DNA of 64,000 nucleotides, taken from positions 14,489,740-14,553,739 of the forward strand of contig OY783215.1 of NCBI GenBank assembly GCA_963678705.1, in the 5' to 3' direction. The notes under the pieces are model-generated. The model did not search any database. It was not told the origin of the DNA and saw only the letters and a list, made by a program, of their open reading frames with translations. The position numbers and the translations under genes were made by a program. The stretch is from Panorpa germanica (Eukaryota > Arthropoda > Insecta > Mecoptera > Panorpidae). Shown piece after piece: positions 26,301-35,000 of this stretch (position 1 is its first letter; every line of letters starts with the position of its first letter).

Positions 26301-29300
26301 CAGTGAACTCAGTAACAAATAAAGGGGTACCAGAGGAGACCATCACTTAGTGTAAAATCTTTCGACACTGAAAAAACCGCTTTTTTACTGGTGAACAACC
26401 CTGTACTAGGGGAATCTACTCTAGTGAACATTGCGCTGCATGCAAAACTATAGTTATTTGCTTTTTTGAGTATCATTTGCAGTTAACGGCGCTAACAGTG
26501 CGAATCACATTCAACAGCTCCACCTCTCTTTCACACACGCCTTTCCAACCCCACACCACTCGACATTATCCATCGTTAAGAAATATTTAATTAATTTAAT
26601 TATACATTTCGTTAAGCAATTATAAAAACAGTCATTAATTTAACATTTCACTGCATTTTAAATTGTGCATTGTTCAAGCTCCAGTCAAATTTGCGCTTCC
26701 CGGATATACATTTTTCATAATAATATAAAAAGAATTCTTTGTTTTATTAAAACAGCGACACGAAAATTGTAAAGCTATTGAAAAATATTGTGAAAGAGTG
26801 TACATCCGGTTTTGAAAGGATGTCACAAAGCTTTTTGTTTTCCCCTTGATTTTTTCTTGGAAAAGAAAAACCCTGCGTTGTTAAATAGATCGCGTTTATG
26901 TGAAAATATTTTATTTGAATATGTGACCTACATGTTTTATGTTTTATATGAAGAATTATAACAACCAATAGTATGTTTTAAAATAAAATTATCAAATAAA
27001 GTGTTAATTATGTAAACATCCCAGGCTTAATAAAAGTTTACAGAAAGCTTCGAGCTTTTGTATGAGCTTTTTCTGTATGAATTTCGATTTACGACTAAAA
27101 TTACCCTAACCTAAATATTTCTTTACGCCAATCCTTTAGACACAGTCATATTAATAAAATAATTCAACAGCTATAAAAATACAAAGGTTCTGGTAATAAA
27201 TCCGAAGTTATTTTAAAATGCATAAAACAACGAAAGGCAATAAAAAGTGAATAAAACAATATTAAAAACCATTACTTGATAGGGGGGATGGGCACATCGC
27301 CCAAACGGAGGTCGCTCCCGCCAGCCAGAACCCCATCTGGAACGCCACGCTAAGTTTCTCCGGCGTACCGGGCGAAGATCTAATGGACCGCAGCATCGAA
27401 GTTGTTCTTTACGACCTTTGTCCACAAACCGAGCCCGTGTTTCTTGGGGAGTGCACGGTAAGTTCCTGAGAATACACCACACAGTATAGTAACTCCATCT
27501 GTTGGCACTGATAGTAATAGCGCATCCGGTTTAGAAGTTGTTGCTAAACTTCAGCTATTAAAGTCATAGCATTTGTTAGAATTACCGTTCTGAAATTTTG
27601 ATTTAAAACATAATTTGTGAATGAAGCTGATATGATGATACACCTGCTATCTCTGTTGTAAGGAAAAATTGTATTAGGGAAACAGCAGCTTAAACAGACA
27701 GTTTTAAAAAGCTGTTATAAATTTTTCAAAGTTATGTTATTCTTACGTCTTTAACCAATGCGTTAAGTGGTTTAAACTGTAGATGAAGATCCAAATTTAT
27801 TTGTATGATTTGAAAAAACATGTCTACATACAATTACATTACAGGTTGATCTCCAAAAAGCATTTCTCGATGACAGAGCAGTGTGGTATCGTTTGGAGGA
27901 CCCCCGATCACTGCGGGGTGCCATCGGAAAGACCCCCAACGCTTCTCCAAGAGGTTCCATCGGCGGCGATGTCTCCCGTCTAATTCGTCGAGGAGATTTC
28001 GGGGCACAGCGTTCAGTATCAGATGACGTAGACAGCATTGGTGATGGTACTTCATTACTTCATCCAGATCACGCTTGGGTGGCTGGATCGAGGAGAGGTT
28101 CATCACAATCGGAGACACTTGAAGTTGAAGTTTATCAATTAAATAAAGATTTCTCCAGATCATTACCAGGATCTAGAAGATCATCATTTCAATCACAACA
28201 AGAGAAGGAAGCTGCTGAAAAGGAAGCGGAACCTCCACCCCCTCCTGCTGCGTATATGCGTGACAGACGTCGATCATCTTGTACAAGAGTGTTGAGAGAT
28301 CCGGATGAGATTCTGAGATCGTTGAAAGCTGTGAAGGGGGAACTGGGGAGGACCATGAGCTTAACAGGTGCTGCAGAAAAACGCGCCTCTCGCAGTAAGT
28401 ATATCACAGCATTTGTAAAACCGCGATTGTAAATAACTGCACATATTTTATCTTCTTCTTCTTCTTCTTCTTCTATAATTTTATTTTCTTTCGTGATTTA
28501 TTTTGAAATAAATGTTCTGAAACCTTCAACGAACATTTCAACAACAGAGTTTCTTAAAGTTCTTCGAGATTTTGAAATAAGTGCAACAAATGCTTCCTAA
28601 GTCATCAAGGAAATCCAGATCAAAAATTTAATCTTTAATCTTGCAGCTTAGTTTGCGTTTAAAATTATTTTTATTTTTCTTAACAGAAGCACGTAAGCTC
28701 AGTAAAGCGGATTAAAATCTAAAGCTTTTGTGCTACTTAGAGCTTTAAGCTTATATCACACTAGCATTACTGTTCAATTTCTTAAATTTATTTAACCAAA
28801 ATTTAATGTTAATTTTTTTGTTAATAATTTTTCACACTGCTAAGTTTAACATTAGATGGTCGATCATTTTAACCAAAGTTTACGTAACTTATTGAACGTT
28901 TCAAAACATTACCATAACTTTCTGCACTTTACCAAATTTTTCTTACTTTCTTAAATTTTCTTCTTATTCTTCTTCTTCTTCTTATGATGTTCTGCACCTT
29001 GCTCTATAGACTCTTCACTAATGCCGTTCAACAATCTTTACTCTTTTTACACCCGCAGCTGCGGATCTCTAGCCTCCACCCATTTGCGGTAAGATTATCC
29101 TAGCGACTCTATTCGTTTTACCGCATCAAATTTAAAATTAAAAATGGCTGCTCTCTGCAAGATTCAATATGTTAGCAATTGTTTGCAATATGTTTGCACT
29201 ACAATTAGACAGTCTTGAAGTTTCAACAGATATTTCGATGTTTTTCTGCATCGTGACTCTACAGACAATCCATATAATGTATTTTATGAAAATTAAAATA

Positions 29301-31774
29301 GTTACACAACTGATTTCTCAAAATTTGGGAAATTACAGCAGTCGTGTACTCAGTTTCTTTTTTGAGTAAATAACTTAATATATCAAAAATTAATATTTAC
29401 AATAAATTAGGTTAAAAGAAATATTATAAAATTGTCAGAGACATCTGTTAACAAATGTGCAAACTAACGTAGATATGGACTGTCACAAACATGCTTGAAA
29501 ATATACTTGTACTTGTTTTTCAATCATCTACTCGTATATATCAACATTTTCCATTATTTATATATATTTTTATAATAGAGATCAGTCATAAACATAAAAT
29601 GTCCATTTCATACTGGTAACAACTCCTTCCCTGCACTGGCACGCTTTAAAGCTTTCATAAAATATACATCTATTCATTTCATTTACATTTATTTTTATTT
29701 GTTTCCCTCTGGCATTACATTACATCTGCATCATATTTTTCTTTCAAGAAATGGAATATATTGAAAATAAAAATATCTCACCATATTATATGATTACATT
29801 TCTTTTATCAAATTGCATTTTATTTATTTTACAATATCTGTGGGATTTAAGTTTTCATAATATGTGAGATATTTTTTTGATATTTTCTAGACTTATTAAT
29901 GGTAAGTTTACAAATCTTGAAATACTAGACTAAGTAGTTTTAATTACATTAAGAATTATTCATTAACTCAGCTACAAAAAGCTGCGAAAATTAATTATTA
30001 TTAATTATTTATGTTGCAAGGCATAACTTTATTTATGTTACCAGGCATAAAAATAGGTGAATCCACCTCTTCAAATTTCCTCGTTGGAATGAAATTTATA
30101 AATTTAAAAGAAAAAATGAAATTCATAAGAAAAACTTATCAGTATGGATTAACCTTGCAACATGAAAGATAAAGTCAAAATGGATAACTCATCATTTATC
30201 ATTGTGAACCGTCTGCAATCAGCTGAATATTCTGCTTAATTAATTCACACGAAGACAAATAAAGACTAGATTATTAGATATTAGTTCTAGTTCTGTAAAT
30301 GTTTGTTCTAATTGACCTGCATCGCCCTGTTGCAGCAAGAGGAGGGCCAATTTTTGAAAGAACTCGCATGACACATTTTGAAAGACAATGTTACACGAAC
30401 ATACATATGTTTTTACTGTTTGAACTGTTTTTAAGAAGCTATCCGATCAGAGATCTGAGAGATTTACGAATTTGTGAACCTCAAAAAGTCGTGAAATCTC
30501 CAGATCTCCAAATATGTCATAAACATATTGTCATTTTGATTTTAAATAGGAAATAGCCGCGCCAGGAAGGAGAGTGTTATGGAAGTACCGGAAATAACAA
30601 CAGGAGCTGTAACGCATGCCAGTCCTCCTAGTGACGAGGAAGAGAGATGGGAACCGGGACAGGAAGTGGTGCTAGGACCTGGACAAGTGCAACCTCGAGG
30701 ATATCGGCTAACTACGGGACGCTACGGCGAGTTGAAACTTGGTCTTGTCATGACGAAAGGACAACTGGAAGTTGAGGCATGTTAATAATTTAGAATAACA
30801 CTAGAATTTCCCATGGATCTATATTGCATGTATCTAGATTTCAAATAGCAAAGTGACAACTGCGTAAAATGGCGGCAAATTTAAAACAGTCAGTTCTTAT
30901 TGATACACTCTTTAAATGAAATAGTTTTACAACTTGAATAAAATTTTATATGTAGTTCTAAAATTGCTATATATCAGCTTATTAAATATACACTTTTTTC
31001 CTGTTGTGGTCTTGTTTCTTGCTACATACAACAAAAAGGGCTTACAACCGTTAGAAATGACCACAACCAATGTAGACTACTTATGACATAATCTGCAATA
31101 ATCCGTTTTACAACAACCCTTAAAGGGTTTATTTACTAGGTAATTAAAAAAGTGACCGTTTGTTATATGTACTTGTCCCATATAAAATAAATCATGAAAC
31201 GACGTAATACTCAAGTGTTAGGGTCGTAAGGTTTTAACCCTGATATGTATTATTATTTTGTATATAATAGGTTATATGTGCTCGAAACATCGCTCCTGTG
31301 GACTGCGAAACACCCCCTGATACTTATGTGAAGTGCTACTTAAGGGATGGAGAACGTTGGCTGCAAAAACGAAAAACCAGAGTCGCCAGACACAGCGCTG
31401 AACCTCAGTACAAACAGACGCTGCGATACCAGGTAAGGCTGGGTTCACACTGAGTATACATTTTATACGCCATAGATCCATTCACATGATTGATTGTCTT
31501 GTAGTTTTAATGCTACGTTAGATTGTGGAGATTTTTCCACTTAAGCAACGTTAACAAATAATGAAGTATCTCAAATGTTTTCCAGGCTTGTGACGTTCTG
31601 GGAAGATCTCTGGTGGTGATGGTTTGGCAACGTTCCAGCGGGTTCGAGCACAACCAAGGTCTAGGTGGCGCTGAATTATGTCTGGACACATTAACACTAA
31701 CACAACTCTCTGGGGGATGGTATCCGTTATTCCCGATGCATTCGTTAGGCTCGGATTCAAACGACTCTCCTTGA
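11190..31774 (+). CDS. Fife: Active-zone scaffold of the RIM/Piccolo group, best fit Fife; 3' part, nine exons
   Basis: Exons: 11190-11314, 13783-13969, 16970-17028, 25246-25427, 27283-27457, 27845-28394, 30550-30776, 31271-31432 and 31586-31774 (stop TGA 31772-31774). All reading phases agree across junctions, giving 617 whole codons; the N-terminus (normally a zinc finger) lies off the window or in unrecognised exons. Domain order is PDZ (exons 1-2; R-G-F-G-M-R-V-V-G-G, V-L-E-W, F-E-E-V), a short linker with P-T-R-R-K-L-P-K-T-P, C2A (exons 4-6, ending in W-Y-R-L-E-D), a long Ser/Arg-rich linker with P-P-P-P-P, and C2B (exons 7-9; K-G-Q-L-E-V-E ... W-Y-P-L-F-P). PDZ-C2A-C2B is diagnostic for the RIM/Piccolo/Fife group, which organises vesicle docking and Ca2+ channels at presynaptic active zones. 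C2B departs strongly from classical Rim, which is why Fife is preferred; Rim itself is the alternative. Confidence 0.85.
11558..11851. mobile_element. hAT-like MITE in the first visible intron
   Basis: This 294-bp segment starts CAGAGGCGGCTTTT and ends AAGGCCGCCCCTG, so the ends are imperfect inverted repeats of the CAGRGGCGG type common in hAT elements. The 8-bp flanks, ATGGATAT on the left and ATGTATCT on the right, agree at 6 of 8 positions, as expected for an old 8-bp target duplication. No coding capacity. Confidence 0.55.
13783..13969 (+). CDS. Fife: Exon: second half of the PDZ domain
   Basis: The acceptor is TTGTTTAG and the donor CTTG|GTATGT; the exon starts in phase 0 and ends in phase 1. 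It opens with V-L-E-W-G-G-V-P-L, the strand following the PDZ alpha-A helix, continues S-F-E-E-V-C-A-V-M-D-R (alpha-B helix) and ends the domain at A-E-L-L-V-E-H. A linker L-L-E-D-P-P-G-P-R-K-P follows. The V-L-E-W junction after G-D-K is at the position shared by RIM and Fife PDZ domains. Confidence 0.88.
14300..14850 (-). mobile_element. Degenerate LINE ORF2 C-terminus, minus strand, in a Fife intron
   Basis: Two collinear pieces on the minus strand are visible. The upstream one (about 14690-14840) is open and ends in S-K-I-K-A-L-I-P-L-R-N. The downstream one (14374-14427) reads C-R-G-S-R-K-G-K-E-S-L-E-N-I-M-S-R-C, a decayed version of the C-R-V-C ... L-E-H-I ... C zinc knuckle at 3644, and is followed by the same purine-rich composition. 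The second Cys is Ser and the His is Asn, so the motif is inactive. Confidence 0.6.
15595..15694 (+). mobile_element. 3' fragment of the AATGGGCTTGTGTCCT-ended element
   Basis: About 100 bp similar to the right end of the full copies at 33449-34088 and 61046-61681. It shares 'ACATTTGAGGTTC', 'ATCAATATATAG' and the terminal 'ACAAGCCCATT'. Internal deletions and substitutions make it clearly older than the two full copies. The left end is missing. Confidence 0.7.
16970..17028 (+). CDS. Fife: Microexon-like linker exon between PDZ and C2A
   Basis: A 59-bp exon with acceptor TTATTTCAG and donor CCG|GTATAA, phase 1 in and phase 0 out, which fits its neighbours exactly. It encodes D-N-E-A-D-K-T-P-T-S-P-T-R-R-K-L-P-K-T-P. 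The R-x-L-P-x-T-P core resembles a class I SH3 ligand, so binding by an SH3 protein such as RIM-binding protein is possible but inferred only. Confidence 0.82.
17029..25245 (+). other. 8.2-kb intron, AT-rich
   Basis: This is the longest intron of the gene. It holds a short TCTAA pentamer run (18371-18392), a CATA/TA run (about 19280-19310) and an ATT run (22668-22684). Short open frames (for example at 18541-18760, 24018-24305 and 24631-24837) have no recognisable motif and no convincing splice sites in phase with the flanking exons, which are both phase 0 here. Skipped alternative exons cannot be excluded. Confidence 0.5.
25246..25427 (+). CDS. Fife: Exon: start of the C2A domain
   Basis: The acceptor is CGTTGCAG and the donor CCAC|GTGAGT; phase 0 in, phase 2 out. 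It encodes E-Q-L-A-R-E-K-Q, then the first C2 strands G-R-A-Q-L-Q-V-W-Y and E-L-V-V-S-L-M-A-A-D-D-L, and A-Y-A-K-L-R-I-I-P. This is the type of C2 start seen in RIM and Fife C2A, with a degenerate Ca2+ loop 1. Confidence 0.88.
25532..25777 (-). pseudogene. Mariner-family transposase C-terminal fragment
   Basis: The minus-strand open frame reads Y-E-L-V-P-H-I-A-Y-S-P-Y-L-D-P-C-D-Y-I-L-F-P-N, followed by L-K-K-W-L-G-G-K-R-F. This is the HPPYSPDLAPCDYxLFP block of mariner transposases, with the third catalytic Asp (in P-C-D-Y) retained but several consensus positions lost. The first two Asp residues, the DNA-binding part and terminal inverted repeats are not visible. It sits in the Fife intron between the two C2A exons, antisense to the gene, and is a dead fragment. 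Confidence 0.85.
27283..27457 (+). CDS. Fife: Exon: central C2A strands
   Basis: The donor is ACG|GTAAGT. The acceptor ACTTGATAG has a poor pyrimidine tract, but the phase (2 in, 0 out) is exact and the protein runs on: T-G-D-G-H-I-A-Q-T-E-V, N-P-I-W-N-A-T-L-S-F, R-S-I-E-V-V-L-Y-D and F-L-G-E-C-T. N-P-x-W-N-x-x-x-x-F and V-x-V-x-D...F-L-G-E are the central C2 signature. Confidence 0.88.
27845..28394 (+). CDS. Fife: Large exon: end of C2A and the C2A-C2B linker
   Basis: The acceptor is TTACATTACAG and the donor CGCA|GTAAGT; phase 0 in, phase 1 out, 183 codons. It begins V-D-L-Q-K-A-F-L-D-D and W-Y-R-L-E-D, which close C2A. A low-complexity linker follows with S-R-R-G-S, R-R-S-S and P-P-P-P-P. 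R-R-x-S and R-x-x-S sites recur (possible kinase targets, inferred). Codon choice is G/C-ending in about the first 170 bases and AT-ending afterwards. Confidence 0.88.
28448..28474. repeat. CTT microsatellite
   Basis: An uninterrupted run of TTC/CTT trinucleotides just after the donor of the large linker exon. A second, interrupted run lies at 28956-28984 in the same intron. Confidence 0.85.
30550..30776 (+). CDS. Fife: Exon: distal linker and start of C2B
   Basis: The acceptor TTTTAAATAG is pyrimidine-poor. Phase 1 in is satisfied by the bases 'GA', giving R-N-S-R-A-R-K-E-S across and after the junction. The exon continues S-D-E-E-E-R-W-E-P-G and G-E-L-K-L-G-L-V-M-T-K-G-Q-L-E-V-E. It ends in phase 0 at GAG|GCATGT: the donor is GC, not GT. 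The next exon continues C2B without gap or insertion. Confidence 0.82.
30777..31270 (+). other. GC-AG intron within C2B
   Basis: The intron starts GCATGT after exon-end GAG and ends ATAATAG. Using the nearest GT (30781) would add 'GCAT' and break the phase with the next exon, whereas the GC donor joins K-G-Q-L-E-V-E to V-I-C-A-R exactly where RIM-type C2 domains continue (strand beta-2). GC-AG introns are a known minor class handled by the major spliceosome. Confidence 0.75.
31271..31432 (+). CDS. Fife: Exon: central C2B
   Basis: 54 codons, phase 0 at both ends, donor CAG|GTAAGG. It encodes V-I-C-A-R-N-I-A-P, D-T-Y-V-K-C-Y-L-R-D, K-R-K-T-R-V-A-R and E-P-Q-Y-K-Q-T-L. The Y-V-K-x-Y-L, K-x-K-T-x-x and P-x-Y-x-Q-x-L positions are those of RIM-group C2B domains; the Asp residues for Ca2+ binding are incomplete, as usual in this group. 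Confidence 0.88.
31586..31774 (+). CDS. Fife: Terminal coding exon: end of C2B and C-terminus
   Basis: The acceptor is TGTTTTCCAG. It encodes L-V-V-M-V-W-Q-R, the last C2 strands, and G-G-W-Y-P-L-F-P, then a short tail L-G-S-D-S-N-D-S-P before TGA. W-Y-x-L-F-P is the end signature of RIM-group C2B. The long minus-strand open frames over this exon are shadows. Confidence 0.88.
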   Translation, partial: ACDVLGRSLVVMVWQRSSGFEHNQGLGGAELCLDTLTLTQLSGGWYPLFPMHSLGSDSNDSP

Positions 31775-31968
31775 CGCGACTTCCTGCATCCTGGACACAT
31801 CATTAAACAGTTTCTGACCGAGTATCTCAGAAGAAACCAATCCAAATCAGTTCATCATTTGATGTGATGTTAACTTGATGTAATACGGTACAATTGTCGG
31901 GTTATTTATCTGGTGGAATATATTTATTCGTCGTTAGAATATATACGATTATCATTTTTGTCTCATTA

Positions 31969-31974
31969 AATAAA
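31969..31974 (+). terminator. Poly(A) signal of the Fife-like gene
   Basis: AATAAA about 195 bases after the stop codon, in AT-rich 3' UTR. It is the first canonical hexamer downstream of the stop. Confidence 0.6.
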
Positions 31975-33448
31975 AACTTAAATTAAATATCAGAACAGTG
32001 ACTGGGAATGAGACTTAAACGATTTTATTTTTACTTGCATATTTCCCAAAAATAATTGCGTATTTAATGTATTTTATTGCATATAAATGATCTCATATTT
32101 TGATAAGTATTTTGCAATCTGTAAGGTATAAAATGTCTGCCAATCCAGTATTTCAGTATCAACTAAAACAAATAGGATAAGTATCACTCCAAATGCCGGA
32201 AAATTAGGTTTCGTTTTTCAGATATTACAAACACATTTACAATTTAAAAAAAAATCAACATTTACTCAATTTTATGTGACTGAAATATGTGAAATTTTCA
32301 ATTCAAATAAAATGTATAATGACCAAAATGTTGAGACCAATGATTGAATTATTTGAAATACATAGTTTTTAAATTGGTGTCAATAAAATAATTCTAAATA
32401 AATTAAAAACAAAACCAAGTATTTTAGGATAACATGCTTCTATTTTCTACTTCTATAAACTTTTTCTATTTCCTGTTATTTAACTTCAAAGAGAAATATA
32501 AAAGTTTTAATATCATCTTAACAACTAACTTTTAACTGATTTGGATAACTTTCTTCTTTGATATGAAGATAATCGCATAAGAGAATAAAAGAACGAAACA
32601 AGGTTACCAACGAAATAAAAACGAAAATTGGTATTAAAATATTTCTTTGTATTTTTATTGGGTATTGAAAAGACTCTTAAAATTATTATATGTGAAGATC
32701 TGGTAACTGGGCTGGTACTTCTAATTCTTGGATATGTTTTAAAGTTAGGGTTGTCACAATCATTTCTGTATTACTATGGATGTGAATTGTGTATGTACAA
32801 ATACGTATTGACGCTATTTGGTTGTGTGTGAGAGTAGTGAAGCTGTATTATATTCGTAGTGCACTGAATCACTCACTGTCAGTGAGCATGTACCTTAAGA
32901 TTTTGAAAATCTACGTTATTGATATTTAAAATATATAAAATTAAGAATCTTTTCAATACACAAAAAATATCAGAAAGTCAACGTCTACTTTTATTTTTTA
33001 ACAAACGATATTTACAATAAAACGAAATGTTGCAATTATAAATTGTTTAACATTAAAATATTCAATTAATTTATTGATTTTATTGCTGGTATTTTTTCAA
33101 CTAGATTCTTATTGTATTTAGTTCCAACACCGAATAACAAAAGTCGTGCCAAATTACTTGTTGCTTCAACTAAGTTTGTGAATCAACAAGTTGTCTGTAA
33201 TTCAAGAACGCGAACAATTTTCTCGTTCTTTTTGTTCAGTAAACATACAGATGTGTAGTAAAAGTTTATGTGACAGGTTTTTTCAAGTTATATGTATATT
33301 TTTTAAATTTTACCCGGTTATCAAAGCTGTGTATATTTAATGTATTCGATAGAAATAACTTTATATAAAATTTATATTATAGTTCAGTTTTATTAAAAGT
33401 TATTATTAAAGGTATTAAATCATTTCATACAATGGTATTGTAAATAGT
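31975..33448. other. Intergenic, AT-rich
   Basis: No exon or recognisable element between the poly(A) signal and the full inverted-repeat element at 33449. Additional AATAAA hexamers occur (for example near 32385), so longer 3' UTRs are possible. Confidence 0.4.
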
Positions 33449-34088
33449 AATGGGCTTGTGTCCTCATTTTTTAGTGGTCGATTTTTCAATTGTTGATTGA
33501 AATTGATGTTAATAAATGTGTATTGGCGTGTCTATTTTATTAAATATCTAAATATTGATGGAGATATAGCAATTAAAAGTTTGAATTGTAGTTTTAGCGC
33601 TAGAAATGGTCGGCCATATTTGTATGACGTGAAATGCATTTTAACGTCAGATATTTGTTGAGTAGATCAGTGCTGTGGTAATGTTTTGTAGCTGTTGGTA
33701 GTCGAAATAATCAAGTCAAATCAAAGAATAATAAGTTTTTATTTTATTTAACCCTACTAAGGCAGACATAATATTGGAATTTGATTGTTCCTTGAAATAG
33801 CTGTAAATAATATTTGATATTTTGATATATAAATACATATAGCAGAGATTTATGAGCTGTAAGGTTTGTAACCTCACACAAGGATTGTGATGTCACATGC
33901 ACTTGGAATGTGTACAACGTTGAATCCCTTTAATAATTAAAGAGACAAAATGACTTTTTTAATTGTTAATATCTCTTAACATATAAGGAGTTATTAAAAA
34001 ATAATTGAACATTTGAGGTTCTAGTAACTCACTTTATCAATATATAGTACAGTTTTATAGAAATTAAGACATAGGACACAAGCCCATT
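33449..34088 (+). mobile_element. Non-autonomous element with 16-bp TIRs, full copy 1
   Basis: 640 bp bounded by AATGGGCTTGTGTCCT and its exact reverse complement. The interior is AT-rich, without an open frame of note, and contains 'TGATGTCACATGCACTTGGA' and 'GGCCATATTTGTATGACG'. A second copy at 61046-61681 is nearly identical end to end, which fixes the boundaries. No matching target-site duplication is seen around either copy, so the superfamily stays open. Confidence 0.85.
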
Positions 34089-34750
34089 CAATAACAATTG
34101 TCAACAATATCAAGAATATTTATATTTTATACTCTTTAGTTGGTATCAATTGCGCACATCATGCAATAGCACAACTTTTTAAAGTGTCCAACTGTGCGAG
34201 GCGCAGTTGTAGTTGGAACATTCAATGATGCGTTTGTAGCTTACTATAATAATGCACTTTCATATATAACTCGAAAAAACCTGTCATAAGAGTGGATCAA
34301 TTACTCAGATAAATACGCACTTATGTTGATATAAAAGTTAAGCAATAATAGGAAGAAAACAGAGAGATTTAAACATTATAATTAAGCCCGTACTTGGAAA
34401 GACTAATCCATGAGCTGCGTTCCATTAATTATTTTAGCCAATCATAAATACTAGTTTCACTAAAGCCATGTCTCGTTTAAGACTCGCTTAAATCTTTTTT
34501 TAAACTTTGAGCTCAATTTGCAAAACATTAATTGTTACTTTAATTATCTCTACCAGCCAGATAAGAGGAGTAATATATTTGATTTATCTATAAAGCAAGA
34601 TATATATGTTGGTTTGTATATTGCTTCGTTTAAAATTGATTATATGCCAAATATAATCATTCATTTATTAGGCAACAGTGAATTACCCATACATAAAACT
34701 TCAACACCAGAAAAACTACAAATATTTGCAGGATTTCGTAGGTGCTAGAA

Positions 34751-35000
34751 CTAATATCTTACATATGCGGACGTTAAATAAATACTTTTACAGAAATACG
34801 TACACTGTGAGAAAACACTAAGTTTTTGTCCTTCTTTTCTCTTATCTTTCTCCTTACTTCTACCATCCACCTTCTTCTCTCCCTCTTTCCTTGCAATATC
34901 TCCTCCAGCCATAATCCACCTTCTCCCGATACCTACTCCTAATGTGCTCCAATTACTCTTCTTCCTTTCCACACATCCTGCAGCTTTATCTTAACTTTCT
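34751..35000 (-). mobile_element. LINE C-terminal/3' UTR remnant, minus strand
   Basis: On the minus strand near 34980 the sequence reads C-R-M-C-G-K-E-E-E-stop-L-E-H-I, the same zinc knuckle as at 3644 with one in-frame stop. A purine-rich 3' tract runs down to about 34830. The copy is inactive and truncated. Confidence 0.65.

Noticed and set aside
27772-28432. Minus-strand open frames opposite the large linker exon
   Set aside because: The plus strand has C2 motifs, exact splice phases and continuity with neighbouring exons; the minus frames are shadows.
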